Translations under genes and position numbers: made by a program | Shown: positions 35,820-44,603 of the stretch, in pieces | How positions within the stretch are numbered: the stretch's first letter is position 1 | Layout: the number at the start of each line of letters is the position of its first letter | NCBI GenBank assembly: GCA_900758845.1 | Contig: CAAESW010000068.1 | Location: forward strand, 7,657-71,656 | Reading direction: 5' to 3' | Length of the DNA: 64,000 nucleotides | Source of the DNA: an uncultured Collinsella sp. | GTDB lineage: Bacteria > Actinomycetota > Coriobacteriia > Coriobacteriales > Coriobacteriaceae | Notes under the pieces: model-generated | Seen by the model: only the letters and a program-made list of their open reading frames with translations | Database searches by the model: none | Told to the model about the DNA's origin: nothing

Positions 35820-36925
35820 TTCGCCGTCAACTGATCAATTTCCAAAACCGCAGCGTCGATGTCCGTGTCGGATTGGGTGCGTTCGATGAACTGTCGCGTT
35901 TGTTTGCCTCGGCCGTGGGCAAGCCTAAGCGCGCGATGGTCGTTTGGAACACCGCCACATCCGAGCGTTTTGGTGAGGTCGTCGAGCATGCGCTGGTCGA
36001 CGCCGGTTTTGCCGTGTCGCCGCTAGTCCTCGAGGTTTCGCCTGCTGGTGCCACGCTGGCCGATGCTGATGCTATCTTTGGCGCCCTGTCTGCCAACGGC
36101 GTTACCTGCGACGATCTGGTTGTCGCCGTTGGCGATGCCGCAACCTGCTCGGTTGTTAGCTGGTGCGCCAACCAGTGGTGCGGCCGAACCGAGTGCGCGC
36201 TGTTGCCGACGACCTTCGACGCCATGCTCACGGTCGCGACGACCATGAAGCCGCTCGTCGCCTCGTCGGCCAATGCGCTTCCCGCTATCGCGTTCCGTCC
36301 CGAACCGGGCTTGGTCGTGTGTGACCTCGACCTTGTTCGTGAGGCGGATCCCGAGGACCTCAAGCTCGGCTTTGTGGTGCTTGTTGGCACCATGCTTTCG
36401 AGCAGTAAGTCCCGCTGGAATCAGTTTACTGAGACCGTCCCCGAGATTCTCGCGGGCGAGGAGGTCGCGCTCGTTAATGCCGTTCAATGGTCTCAGACTG
36501 CCCGTAAGGACGTACTGATGGCCATGAACCCGAGCGCCCGCCATGCGCTCGATTTTGGCAAGACGGGGGAGCGTACCCTGCGCGCTTGCTTGGGCGATGC
36601 CGCTTCGCAGGTCCCTGCCTATCAGCTGTTATCCGAGGGCATGCGCTTTGAGGCGCGCCTAGCACATGATGCCTGCGACTTCGATATCGATCACGTCTTT
36701 GAGGTCGATGACTGCCTGGAGGACTTTGGTATCGAGGAGCTTGCCTTCGACCTGGAGCCCACCGCGTTTATCGAGGAGTTCCGCAAGCAGCAGTTCGCTC
36801 GCTCGAATCGCAGCATGCTGCCGCTGCCCGCGGCGCTCGGCGCCATTCGTCTAACGAGCGTTGAGGACGAGGTTCTTGAGCGCCACGCTCATGCCTACTT
36901 GGCTTCTCGCAAAGAACTTCTCTAA
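35816..36925 (+). CDS. AroB-like protein lacking 3-dehydroquinate synthase metal ligands
   Basis: The 369-residue protein aligns end to end with 3-dehydroquinate synthase: VVAVGD (103-107), LLPTTFDAMLTVA (129-141), FRPEPGLVVCDLDLV (160-173) and the C-terminal SMLPLPAALGAI. Key residues are changed. The lysine-containing DSSVGGK loop is DAMLTVATTMK, the zinc-ligand Glu of the GxAEVIK segment is absent (KLGFVVLVGTM), the FGHTxxHxxE segment reads FGKTGERTL, and the HGEAV segment reads SEGMRFEAR. It is probably not an active synthase; a regulatory, structural or new catalytic role is possible. ATG 35816 overlaps the aroK stop. Confidence 0.8.
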   Translation: MIRRQLINFQNRSVDVRVGLGAFDELSRLFASAVGKPKRAMVVWNTATSERFGEVVEHALVDAGFAVSPLVLEVSPAGATLADADAIFGALSANGVTCDDLVVAVGDAATCSVVSWCANQWCGRTECALLPTTFDAMLTVATTMKPLVASSANALPAIAFRPEPGLVVCDLDLVREADPEDLKLGFVVLVGTMLSSSKSRWNQFTETVPEILAGEEVALVNAVQWSQTARKDVLMAMNPSARHALDFGKTGERTLRACLGDAASQVPAYQLLSEGMRFEARLAHDACDFDIDHVFEVDDCLEDFGIEELAFDLEPTAFIEEFRKQQFARSNRSMLPLPAALGAIRLTSVEDEVLERHAHAYLASRKELL

Positions 36926-36931
36926 GATTTA

Positions 36932-37030
36932 TTGACATCCATCGTCTTTCGTATCATGTTGAGGGGCGGGTTTTCAATCGGTTGCGGATCGCATACGATT
37001 CCGTACGTTGATTGAGACCCGTCCCGTCTT
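36932..37030 (+). promoter_or_regulatory. Leader region with imperfect hairpin upstream of the M24 peptidase
   Basis: TTGACA at 36932-36937 is followed by TATCAT (36952-36957), but the 14-bp spacing is short. GGGCGGGTTTTCAATC (36964-36979) pairs imperfectly with GATTGAGACCCGTCCC (37010-37025), then GTCTTT. It may terminate the aroK operon or act as a leader of the next gene. Confidence 0.4.
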
Positions 37031-37057
37031 TATAGAGACAATAAGAAAGGAATCTGC

Positions 37058-38188
37058 ATGTCTGAGTTTGCTGCCGGTCCTGCCGGTCGTATCGAACGTG
37101 TCCGTGCCCTGATGGCTGAGCGCGGTTACGACGCTATCGTGGTGCGCGACGAGGCCAATCTTCGTTGGCTCACGGGCGTGAAGGGCGTCTTCGACTACAC
37201 CTTCGAGTTCCCGCACGCTGCGTTTATTACGGCCGACCAGTGCCTGTTCCACACCGACTCGCGCTACCTCAACAGCTTTGAGGAGAACACGCCCGCCGGC
37301 AGCCCCTGGGTCTACGACATGGACGAGGGCACCATCCCCGGTTGGGTCGCCGGCAAGATTGCGGCCAACAAGTGCCGCGTCTGCGCTGTCGAGGACGATA
37401 TGCAGATTAATTTCTACCAGGGCATTCAGCGCGGCCTGGAGGACCGCTCCGTCGCCTGCATGCTGCCGCTGATGCACGACGACATCCGCAAGATGCGCGC
37501 CATCAAGGACGCCGAGGAGATCGAGCTCATGCGCCACGCACAGTCGATCACCGACGCCGCCTTCCAGCACATGCTCGGGTTTATTAAGCCCGGTATGACC
37601 GAGAAGCAGGTTCGCAACGAGCTCGAGAACTTTATGTTCGCCAACGGCGCCGATAGCCTTGCCTTTGGCTCCATCGTGGCGAGCGGTCCCAACACCGCCA
37701 ACCCGCATGCCGTGCCGAGCGACCGCGTGATCGAGAAGGGCGATTTCGTTCTTATGGATTACGGCGCGGGCTACTGTGATTACCGCTCCGACATGACACG
37801 CACCGTCGTGATGGGCGAGCCCACGCAGGAGCAGCTCGACCTGTACGCACTCGTGCGCCGCACGCACGAGGAATGCGTCGCCGCCATCCATCCGGGCGTC
37901 GAGGGCAACGACATTTTCAAGCTTTCCAAGAAGATTATCGGCGATGCCGGCTATGGCGATTATTACAACCATGGTCTGGGTCACGGCGTGGGCATCGACA
38001 TCCATGAGCTGCCCAACTTCAACCGCAGCAAGAACACCATCGAGGTCGGCTCGGTTGTCACCATGGAGCCCGGCGTCTACCTGCCCGGTGTGGGCGGCGT
38101 GCGTCTGGAGGACTACGGCGTGGTCACCGAGAACGGCTACGAGCCCTTCACCAAGACCCCGCACGACCTGCACGTCATCGATTGCTAG
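37058..38188 (+). CDS. pepQ: M24 family Xaa-Pro aminopeptidase/dipeptidase
   Basis: The 376-residue cytoplasmic metallopeptidase has a creatinase-like N-terminal domain (1-130) and a pita-bread catalytic domain. Metal ligands are visible in MDYGAGYCDYRSDMTRTV (two Asp), HGLGHGVGIDIHE (His), MEPGVY (Glu) and RLEDYGVV (Glu). It cleaves X-Pro bonds in peptides. AAGAAAGGA precedes ATG 37058. The gene is monocistronic with a strong terminator. The exact split between PepQ and PepP activity is uncertain. Confidence 0.88.
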   Translation: MSEFAAGPAGRIERVRALMAERGYDAIVVRDEANLRWLTGVKGVFDYTFEFPHAAFITADQCLFHTDSRYLNSFEENTPAGSPWVYDMDEGTIPGWVAGKIAANKCRVCAVEDDMQINFYQGIQRGLEDRSVACMLPLMHDDIRKMRAIKDAEEIELMRHAQSITDAAFQHMLGFIKPGMTEKQVRNELENFMFANGADSLAFGSIVASGPNTANPHAVPSDRVIEKGDFVLMDYGAGYCDYRSDMTRTVVMGEPTQEQLDLYALVRRTHEECVAAIHPGVEGNDIFKLSKKIIGDAGYGDYYNHGLGHGVGIDIHELPNFNRSKNTIEVGSVVTMEPGVYLPGVGGVRLEDYGVVTENGYEPFTKTPHDLHVIDC

Positions 38189-38210
38189 CCCATTTCGATA
38201 GATTTTTGGG

Positions 38211-38252
38211 GCGGGGCGTCCGGATCGATTCGGACGCCCCGCGTTCTCTTTT
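38211..38252 (+). terminator. Rho-independent terminator after the M24 peptidase
   Basis: Perfect 12-bp stem GCGGGGCGTCCG (38211-38222) with CGGACGCCCCGC (38231-38242), 8-nt loop, followed by GTTCTCTTTTT. Confidence 0.9.
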
Positions 38253-38284
38253 TATGCGCTCGCTGCAGGCGCCGTCAGCAAGTG

Positions 38285-38290
38285 TATAAT
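38285..38290 (+). promoter_or_regulatory. Consensus -10 box of the efp-recN operon
   Basis: TATAAT at 38285-38290, 58 bp before efp. No good -35 is seen at 38262-38267. Confidence 0.5.
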
Positions 38291-38347
38291 TTCGGTCGTA
38301 TGTAATTTGGACGCTTGTGCGTTCTGCCCATAACAAGAAAGGTCGCT

Positions 38348-38911
38348 ATGCCTACCATTTCTACCGCCGACTTCAAGAACGGCCTCGGTCTCCGCATTAA
38401 GGACAAGGTCTACACCATCGTCGAGTTCCAGCATGTCAAGCCGGGCAAGGGCGGCGCGTTTGTGCGCTACAAGACCCGCGACATCAAGAGCGGCCGCGTC
38501 GTCGAGAACACCTGCAACGCCGGCACCAAGTTCGAGAGCGTCATGCTCACCACCCGTGAGTTCCAGTATCTCTACAACGATGGCGCCGACTACATCTTCA
38601 TGGACAACGAGACCTATGAGCAGGTTCCCGTTCCCGAGGACATGGTGGGCGAGAACTCCAAGTGGCTGCGCGAGAACGACATTTGCCAGCTGCTCTTTGC
38701 CGACGATGAGCTCATGGGCGTGACTCCGCCGATGTTCATCGAGACCACCATCGTCCAAACCGACCCGGGCTTTAAGGGCGACACCGTCCAGGGTTCCACC
38801 AAGCCGGCCACGATCGACACCGGCGCTGTCATCCAGGTCCCCATGTACCTCAACGAGGGCGAGGTCATCAAGGTTGACACCCGCGACGGCAAGTTCGTCT
38901 CCCGCGTCTAG
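38348..38911 (+). CDS. efp: Elongation factor P
   Basis: The 187-residue three-domain tRNA-mimic protein relieves ribosome stalling at polyproline. The N-terminal KOW-like domain has FQHVKPGKGGAFVR, whose loop carries the lysine that may be modified. The two OB-fold domains include YIFMDNETYEQ and the terminal signature VPMYLNEGEVIKVDTRDGKFVSRV. AAGAAAGG precedes ATG 38348. It heads the efp-asp23-nusB-xseB-tlyA-nadK-recN operon; gaps are all under 30 bp. Confidence 0.96.
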   Translation: MPTISTADFKNGLGLRIKDKVYTIVEFQHVKPGKGGAFVRYKTRDIKSGRVVENTCNAGTKFESVMLTTREFQYLYNDGADYIFMDNETYEQVPVPEDMVGENSKWLRENDICQLLFADDELMGVTPPMFIETTIVQTDPGFKGDTVQGSTKPATIDTGAVIQVPMYLNEGEVIKVDTRDGKFVSRV

Positions 38912-38935
38912 CAACCAACTCTTCTAGGAGGACTC

Positions 38936-39298
38936 ATGCCCCAGGAAATCAAGATTGACGGCATCGGCATTTCGCCCGATGTTCTGACCGCCATCGTCTC
39001 GCGCGCCGTGTCGGATGTCGAGGGCATCGCCTCCGTTGGCGTCAAGGACCTTGCCACCAACCTTGTCTCCATGATGCTCTCGTCCAAGGCCCCGGCTTCG
39101 GAGCCGGCGGTCGAGGCCGAGGTCGTCGGCGACAAGCTCGCACTCACCGTGCGTGTCGTGGTGTTCTTTGGCTATCCGTTCAAGAAACTCGCCGAGGCCG
39201 TTCGCGCCGCCGTGGTCGCCGCCATCGATGCTCAGGTGGGCGTCGAGGTCGAGCGCGTTGACGTTTGCATTGACGGCCTCGTTTTCCCCAAGGAGTAA
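38936..39298 (+). CDS. Asp23/Gls24 family envelope stress response protein
   Basis: The 120-residue protein belongs to the alkaline shock protein 23 family, whose members associate with the membrane and respond to envelope stress in Firmicutes. Visible are ISPDVLTAIVSRAVSDVEGIASVG, VVVFFGYPFKKLAEAVRAAV, and VERVDVCIDGLVF. It is a typical neighbour of nusB. AGGAGG lies upstream of ATG 38936. Confidence 0.87.
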   Translation: MPQEIKIDGIGISPDVLTAIVSRAVSDVEGIASVGVKDLATNLVSMMLSSKAPASEPAVEAEVVGDKLALTVRVVVFFGYPFKKLAEAVRAAVVAAIDAQVGVEVERVDVCIDGLVFPKE

Positions 39299-39301
39299 CC
39301 T

Positions 39302-39886
39302 TTGAGCCTTAAGGTTTATCGCGGGCGCACGCTTGCCCGCAGTCAGGCGCTGCAGCTGCTGTTCCAGGCCGAGGCCACGGACAGCCCGCTTGAGCGCGTC
39401 CTCGAGGGCGATTTCCTGATCTCGAAGGGCCCCCTCGACCCCTATGCGCTTGAGCTTTGCCGTGGTGCCTACGAGCATATCGATCGCATCGACTGCGCTC
39501 TGCGCTCCGTTGCCAAGAACTGGGATCTTATGCGCATGCCCGGCGCCGACCGCAATCTGCTGCGTATCGCCGTTTACGAGATGCGTTTCCTCACCGATGA
39601 GGAGGTCTCGGACGCCATCGTAATCAACGAGGCCGTCGAGCTCGCCAAGGCCTATGGCACCGACCAGTCCGCTTCGTTCGTCAACGGCGTGCTGGGCAAG
39701 ATCGCTCGCAGCGAGGAGCTGCCAGGCGAGGACCTGTACCAAGAGCTGCTGGCCGAAGATCGCGTTCGCGAGGAGGCACAGGCTGCCGAGGCTGCCGCCA
39801 AGGTTGCGGTTGCCCAGGCTGAGGCCGGCGTGCTGGCCGAGGATGCGGACGCCGCCGAGGCTGTTGTCGACTCCGTCGAGGAGTAG
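39302..39886 (+). CDS. nusB: Transcription antitermination protein NusB
   Basis: The 194-residue RNA-binding protein forms the rRNA antitermination complex with NusE (S10). The family segments are RTLARSQALQLLFQAE, RNLLRIAVYEMRF, and VINEAVELAKAYGTDQSASFVNGVLGKIA. An Ala/Glu-rich tail of about 50 residues extends past the usual end. The TTG start at 39302 sits three bases after the preceding stop, with AAGGAG in that gene's end as ribosome-binding site. Confidence 0.93.
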   Translation: MSLKVYRGRTLARSQALQLLFQAEATDSPLERVLEGDFLISKGPLDPYALELCRGAYEHIDRIDCALRSVAKNWDLMRMPGADRNLLRIAVYEMRFLTDEEVSDAIVINEAVELAKAYGTDQSASFVNGVLGKIARSEELPGEDLYQELLAEDRVREEAQAAEAAAKVAVAQAEAGVLAEDADAAEAVVDSVEE

Positions 39887-39888
39887 CT

Positions 39889-40128
39889 ATGCCAGAGGGT
39901 TCCGTCCGCAACTTCGACGAGATCTCGGACCGCTTGGACCAGATCATCGCTACCGTTCGTTCCAAGGATACCTCCTTGGAGCGTTCGCTCGATTTGTTTG
40001 ACGAGGCGATTGAGCTGGGCTCCCGCGCGGTCGATATGGTCGACAAGTTTGAGCTTACGCCGCGTGAGGCCGACAAGCTCGAGCAGGAATATGATGAGGA
40101 TGCGGCAAACGAATCCCAGGATAGCTAG
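39889..40128 (+). CDS. xseB: Exodeoxyribonuclease VII small subunit
   Basis: The 79-residue protein matches XseB: NFDEISDRLDQIIATVRSKD followed by LERSLDLFDEAIELGSRAVDMV, the short helical hairpin of this subunit. It partners the XseA large subunit in single-strand DNA degradation; xseA, often adjacent, is not in this window. It begins two bases after nusB ends. Confidence 0.87.
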   Translation: MPEGSVRNFDEISDRLDQIIATVRSKDTSLERSLDLFDEAIELGSRAVDMVDKFELTPREADKLEQEYDEDAANESQDS

Positions 40129-40154
40129 GCCGCATCTCCGGATACGAATGGTTG

Positions 40155-40967
40155 ATGGCATTCATGAAACGCGTGCGTCTTGATGACGAACTGATTTCAC
40201 AGGGCATCTGCGCCGATCGCGCGGATGCCCTTCGCACTCTTATGGCCGGCTTGGTCTCGAGTGGCGGTGAGCGCTTGACTTCGCCGGGCCTTAAGGTGAT
40301 CCCGGGGCTGCCGCTGCACGTGAAGGGGCGCATTCCCTATGTTGGCCGCGGCGGTCTTAAGCTCGAAGGCGCGCTTGATGCGTTTGGCATCAATCCGACG
40401 GGCCTTGCCTGTCTGGATGTGGGCTGCTCTACCGGCGGTTTTACCGATTGCCTGCTCAAGCGTGGAGCTGCGACCGTTGTCTCGGTGGACGTGGGTCGCG
40501 CCCAGTTCGATTGGTCGTTGCGTCAGGACGATCGCGTGACGCTGCATGAGCGCACAAACGTGACGCAGCTGCCTGAGCTTGGCTATGCCGGCGCCATCGA
40601 CCTGGCTGTGTGTGATGTCTCGTTTACCAGCATCGCGTACATTATCGATGCGGTACTGGCGTGCCTGGCTCCTACGGGTGCATTCTGCACGCTCGTAAAG
40701 CCGCAGTTTGAGGCTCCGGCGGCGCTGGTGGGCGAGGGCGGCATTGTGACCGATCCCGCCGTGCGCCGCGATACACTCGTGGCGGCGGTTGAACTCTTTG
40801 CTGCCAAGGGTCTCTTCCCGGTCGATGTGTGCGTGTCACCCATTCATGGTGCAAAGGGCAACGTTGAGTTTTTCCTGTACGGCACGAGATTTGACCCTGG
40901 CGACCGCTCGCAAGACGAGCTGCAATCCCAGGTATCGGTTATGAGCGAGAAAGCTGCAATGCTATGA
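40155..40967 (+). CDS. tlyA: TlyA-family rRNA 2'-O-methyltransferase
   Basis: The protein of about 270 residues combines an N-terminal S4 RNA-binding domain (RLDDELISQGICADRADALR) with an FtsJ-like methyltransferase domain (LDVGCSTGGFTDCLLKRGA, CDVSFTSI, LVKPQFEA). TlyA methylates 16S and/or 23S rRNA riboses, and loss gives capreomycin resistance in mycobacteria. Start choice is uncertain: ATG 40155 and ATG 40164 both have weak ribosome-binding sites. The stop overlaps nadK by four bases. Confidence 0.9.
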   Translation: MAFMKRVRLDDELISQGICADRADALRTLMAGLVSSGGERLTSPGLKVIPGLPLHVKGRIPYVGRGGLKLEGALDAFGINPTGLACLDVGCSTGGFTDCLLKRGAATVVSVDVGRAQFDWSLRQDDRVTLHERTNVTQLPELGYAGAIDLAVCDVSFTSIAYIIDAVLACLAPTGAFCTLVKPQFEAPAALVGEGGIVTDPAVRRDTLVAAVELFAAKGLFPVDVCVSPIHGAKGNVEFFLYGTRFDPGDRSQDELQSQVSVMSEKAAML

Positions 40968-41821
40968 AGGTCTTTCTGGTTCCCAATTATTACAAGCAAG
41001 AGGCGGTCGAGAGCGGCCTGATGCTCGAGCTTTGGCTGACGCGCCAGGGCTATGAGGTGGCATGGGCTGCCGACCAGCGATCCAAGATTCAGAGCACGCC
41101 TGATATTGACGGCTCCGATCTGGTCATTACGCTCGGCGGCGACGGTACGTTGCTGCGCGCTGCCCGCATCCTCAACCATCGCGAGATTCCTATCCTCGGT
41201 CTTTCCTATGGTCATCTGGGCTTTTTAACTGCTGCGAGCCCCGAGGAGCGCGACATTCTGCAGGTCGTGAGCGATGCCCTGTCCGGTGAGCTCCACGTGA
41301 GCCGCCGCGCCACCATCGCCGCGGATATCGTCTCGGTGCGCGATGACGGCACGAAGGATGTCGTGCGTTCGTTCGCCCTCAACGATATGGCGCTTACGCG
41401 CGGGCCCCTGTCCGATATGGTCGAGTTTGACATCACGGTGTCCGGCCACCATATCGATCGCTTGCGCGGCGATGGTGTCGTCGTGTCGACGGCGACCGGC
41501 TCCACCGGCTATGCGCTGAGCGCTGGCGGCCCTATCGTCAGTCCCGATTACACGGGCATGGTCTGTGTACCGATTGCTCCGCATACCATTCAAGCTCGCG
41601 CCTTCTTGACCTCGCCGAGCGATGTCGTCGAAATCTTTATGTCCGATGATCGCCCAAGCGTTCCGGCCATCGCCATCGACGGACAGTTTATTACCTGCGA
41701 CGGCACCGTCGAGAGCGTGGCTGTGCGTCGCGGTCCCGGCGATGTGCTGCTGCTCGATTACGGTCCCGAGAGCTTCTATAACTCGGTGAGCCGCGTGTTC
41801 TATGGAGTGCGTCATGATTGA
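40964..41821 (+). CDS. nadK: NAD kinase
   Basis: Makes NADP from NAD. The 285-residue protein has the diagnostic GGDGT motif in VITLGGDGTLLRAA, LGLSYGHLGFLTAA, the NDMAL segment and the TGSTGYALSAGGPIV block. The gene order tlyA-nadK-recN is conserved in many Gram-positives and actinobacteria. It overlaps both neighbours (4 bp with tlyA, 8 bp with recN). Confidence 0.95.
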   Translation: MKVFLVPNYYKQEAVESGLMLELWLTRQGYEVAWAADQRSKIQSTPDIDGSDLVITLGGDGTLLRAARILNHREIPILGLSYGHLGFLTAASPEERDILQVVSDALSGELHVSRRATIAADIVSVRDDGTKDVVRSFALNDMALTRGPLSDMVEFDITVSGHHIDRLRGDGVVVSTATGSTGYALSAGGPIVSPDYTGMVCVPIAPHTIQARAFLTSPSDVVEIFMSDDRPSVPAIAIDGQFITCDGTVESVAVRRGPGDVLLLDYGPESFYNSVSRVFYGVRHD

Positions 41822-43442
41822 TGAGCTGCAGGTTTCCAACATTGCTCTCATTCGCGAGGCGACGTTGGTTCCGAGCGCTGGTCTAACGGTTCTGACCGGC
41901 GAGACCGGTGCCGGTAAGACCGCGCTGCTCTCGGCGCTCAAGCTCATTTTGGGCGAGCGCGCCGATTCGTCGACAGTTCGCGAGGGCGAGGCGCTTGCCA
42001 GCGTCGAGGCGCGTCTGTTCGACGGCCCGCACGACACGGAGGGCTTTACCGTACAGCGCAGCCTTTCTGCCGAGGGCCGCAGCCGCGTAAAAATTGACGG
42101 CCGCATCGCCAGCGTGCGTGAGCTTTCGGAGCGCGTCGGCGTGATGATGGATCTGTGCGGCCAGCACGAGCATCAGCGTCTGCTCGACCCGGCGCATCAT
42201 GTTGCCATGGTCGATGCCTGGGCTGGGCGCGCGGCGCTTGAGGCGCTCGAGAAGTATCGCACCTGCTTTAAGGCTTCGCGAGCGGCCGCCAAGGAGCTTC
42301 GCCGTGTGGAGGAAGCTTCACGCGCGCAGGGGAGTCGCGTCGAGGAAGCGCGTTTTGCCCTCGAGCGTATCGCCGAGGTCGACCCCAAGCCAGGTGAGTA
42401 CGAGGAACTCGAGGAGCTGCTGCCGCGCTCGGAGCACGCCGAGGTCTTGGTGGCGACGGCCAACGAGGCCCATGCATCGCTTGCTGCCGAAGGGGGAGCG
42501 CTCGATGCCGTGAATGGCGCCGTGGCCGAGCTTTCCCGCATGGCTGCCGTCGATCGCAAGCTGGGCGACATTGCCGATGCGCTTTCGGATGCCTGCATCT
42601 CGCTTGAGGATTGCGCCAACGAGCTGCGTGCCTATCGCGATGGCGTTGCGTTTGACCCTCGTGAGCTCGCTTGCATGCGCGAGCGGTATTCCGACCTCAA
42701 GGGCCTGCTGCGTCAGTGGGGTCCCACCATGGACGACGTGTTTGCCATGCGCGATCGCTCACAAGAGCTGCTGTCTCTAGTCGATGATGGTGATGAGCAG
42801 ATTAAGAAGGCTCGCGAGGCACTCGGGAGCGCTGAGCACGATCTTTTTGCTGCCGCCAAGGTACTTAAACGCGCGCGGAACACCGCTGCCCCGCGCTTTT
42901 GTCACGAGGTTGGCCGTCAGATGGCGCGCCTGGAGATGGGCGGCGCCGAGCTCGTCTGGGAGTCGCGCGATCTTCCGCGTGCCGAATGGACGCCGGCAGG
43001 CCCTTCGAGCTACGAGCTTTTGTATCGCAGCGGTGCCGGATTGACGCCGCGCCCCCTGCGCCGCATTGCGTCGGGCGGCGAGTTGAGCCGCGTTATGCTG
43101 GCGAGCAAGGTTGTCCTTGGCAACGCGGATGGCGTGGATACGCTGGTTTTCGACGAGGTTGATGCCGGTGTCGGCGGCTCTACTGCGCGTGCCCTCGCGA
43201 GCGTGCTGGCAGATCTCGCCGCTACGCATCAGGTGATTGTCGTAACTCACCTGGCGCAGGTCGCCGTCATGGCCGACAAGCATTACGTGGTCAGTAAAGA
43301 GTCCGGCGACGTTCCCCAAACGCATCTGGACGAGGTGACCGGCGATGCCCGTACCGCAGAGATCGCCCGTATGCTGAGCGGCGACCAGTCGGCGGCAAGC
43401 CTTGCGCACGCCAGGCAGATGTTGGAAGAAGCGCGTGCTTAG
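41814..43442 (+). CDS. recN: DNA repair protein RecN
   Basis: SMC-like ATPase of 542 residues for double-strand-break repair. It has Walker A GETGAGKTALL near residue 30, a QHEHQRLLDP segment typical of RecN, a shorter coiled coil than SMC (about 150-350), the ABC signature ASGGELSRVMLA, and Walker B LVFDEVDAGVGG. ATG 41814 has GGAG 6 bp upstream and lies in the end of nadK; ATG 41802 is less likely. It ends the operon before a long inverted repeat with an internal terminator. Confidence 0.95.
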   Translation: MIDELQVSNIALIREATLVPSAGLTVLTGETGAGKTALLSALKLILGERADSSTVREGEALASVEARLFDGPHDTEGFTVQRSLSAEGRSRVKIDGRIASVRELSERVGVMMDLCGQHEHQRLLDPAHHVAMVDAWAGRAALEALEKYRTCFKASRAAAKELRRVEEASRAQGSRVEEARFALERIAEVDPKPGEYEELEELLPRSEHAEVLVATANEAHASLAAEGGALDAVNGAVAELSRMAAVDRKLGDIADALSDACISLEDCANELRAYRDGVAFDPRELACMRERYSDLKGLLRQWGPTMDDVFAMRDRSQELLSLVDDGDEQIKKAREALGSAEHDLFAAAKVLKRARNTAAPRFCHEVGRQMARLEMGGAELVWESRDLPRAEWTPAGPSSYELLYRSGAGLTPRPLRRIASGGELSRVMLASKVVLGNADGVDTLVFDEVDAGVGGSTARALASVLADLAATHQVIVVTHLAQVAVMADKHYVVSKESGDVPQTHLDEVTGDARTAEIARMLSGDQSAASLAHARQMLEEARA

Positions 43443-43474
43443 ACCGAGCCGCCACATGCATGTCCGACCCGGAT

Positions 43475-43634
43475 GCCACGAAACCGGCCCATCTACTACG
43501 TTTAATAGGCCATCGGGAACCACGTCAAGAATTGCAAAAAGAAAACCGCAGGTAGAACGCCTGCGGTTTTCTCTTTTTTCGGTATGTGGTTGAGCCATAC
43601 GGATAAAACGTAGTAGATGGGCCGGTTTCGTGGC
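43475..43634. repeat. 29-bp perfect inverted repeat enclosing a terminator
   Basis: Arms 43475-43503 and 43606-43634 are perfect inverted copies of 29 bp, separated by 102 bp. The centre holds the terminator described separately and no open reading frame. The layout resembles a small palindromic mobile element that now supplies the terminator between recN and the convergent regulator gene. Confidence 0.7.
43542..43579. terminator. Two-way terminator between recN and the RpiR-type gene
   Basis: AAAACCGCAGG (43542-43552) pairs with CCTGCGGTTTT (43560-43570), 7-nt loop, then CTCTTTTTTC. The A-tract on the left serves the minus-strand gene. Confidence 0.85.
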
Positions 43635-43663
43635 GAATGGCGCCCTTCGGCTCCTCAAAATGT

Positions 43664-44521
43664 CTATTCCACGACCTTATCCGGCTGGATGAGCTCCTCG
43701 TAGTAGCTGATGTGCTCGCGCGCGTCCTCGATTTCGGGCAGCAGGAAGTTGTAGATGACCTCTATGATCATCGTGGCGCTCATCTTGGAGAACGCGAAGT
43801 CCCCCGTTGTCAGCAGTGCCTCGTGATTGACGGTATTAAAGGTGTAGTCGGCCAGGCGCGCAAGTGGAGACTTGCTGTCACTGCTGATAACGACTACGGT
43901 GGCGCCGCATTCGCGAGCCGCTTTTGCCATGCGATTCAGACGGCGCGACTTGCCGGAGTTCGAGATCAGCACGATAACGTCGCCGGGGCGCAGCGTGAGC
44001 GCAAAGCCGATTGATGTCTCGCTGATGGTGCTTGTCATGCAGCGTAGGCCCAGCTGCGAGAACTTAAACGTCGCGTCGAGCGCGACGGCGTTGGTGTTGC
44101 CTACGGCCGCAAACTCAATAACGCCTGCATTCTTTAGTGCGTGCACGACGGCTGCCAGCGTATCGTGGTCGATCCCGTCGATTGTCGCGTTAAGCTCGCT
44201 GACCTTGGCAGCCAAGATATTCTTAAGGCTCTGCTCCATGCTGTCGAGCGAGACCTCGTCGGTCACGCCCTCGTTGCGTTGGCTCTCCAGATCGCGCGCC
44301 AATGAAAACTGAAAGCTGCGGAAGCTGCCAAAGCCCAGCTTGCGGCAGAAGCGCGAGACCGTCGCCTCGGATGTGGCAGCGGCGCGCGAGAGCTGGGCGG
44401 CCGTCAGGCGCGGAGCCTCGGACTGGTGCTCCAATATATAGTCGACAATGCGCTGCTCGGAATCGCTGTACCCTTTGTGCGTGCTAATAAGGGAGAGCGC
44501 GCTCTTGCTGCTATCGGTCAT
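43664..44521 (-). CDS. MurR/RpiR family transcriptional regulator
   Basis: The 285-residue regulator has an N-terminal helix-turn-helix (about 1-80; RLTAAQLSRAAATSEATVSRFCRKLGF) and a C-terminal SIS sugar-phosphate-binding domain (about 125-250; EFAAVGNTNAVALDATFKF, VIVLISNSGKSRRL). It is divergent from the fructose PTS genes and most likely controls them in response to a phosphosugar such as fructose-1-phosphate (inference). AGGAGCC precedes ATG 44521. A perfect dyad 15 bp upstream suggests self-control. Confidence 0.88.
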   Translation of the reverse strand: MTDSSKSALSLISTHKGYSDSEQRIVDYILEHQSEAPRLTAAQLSRAAATSEATVSRFCRKLGFGSFRSFQFSLARDLESQRNEGVTDEVSLDSMEQSLKNILAAKVSELNATIDGIDHDTLAAVVHALKNAGVIEFAAVGNTNAVALDATFKFSQLGLRCMTSTISETSIGFALTLRPGDVIVLISNSGKSRRLNRMAKAARECGATVVVISSDSKSPLARLADYTFNTVNHEALLTTGDFAFSKMSATMIIEVIYNFLLPEIEDAREHISYYEELIQPDKVVE

Positions 44522-44535
44522 GGATGGCTCCTGGT

Positions 44536-44569
44536 TGGCATTGAAAATCGGACTCGTTTTTCAATGCCA
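44536..44569. promoter_or_regulatory. Candidate RpiR-family operator (12-bp dyad)
   Basis: TGGCATTGAAAA (44536-44547) and its inverted copy (44558-44569) flank a 10-bp spacer. A minus-strand -10 TATACT (44571-44576) sits next to it, so the dyad covers the probable start site of the regulator gene. More ATTGAAAA/TTTCAAT half-sites occur at 44583-44590 and near 44717-44723. Confidence 0.55.
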
Positions 44570-44603
44570 TAGTATACGGGCATTTTCAATTACAAGATAC
44601 ACC

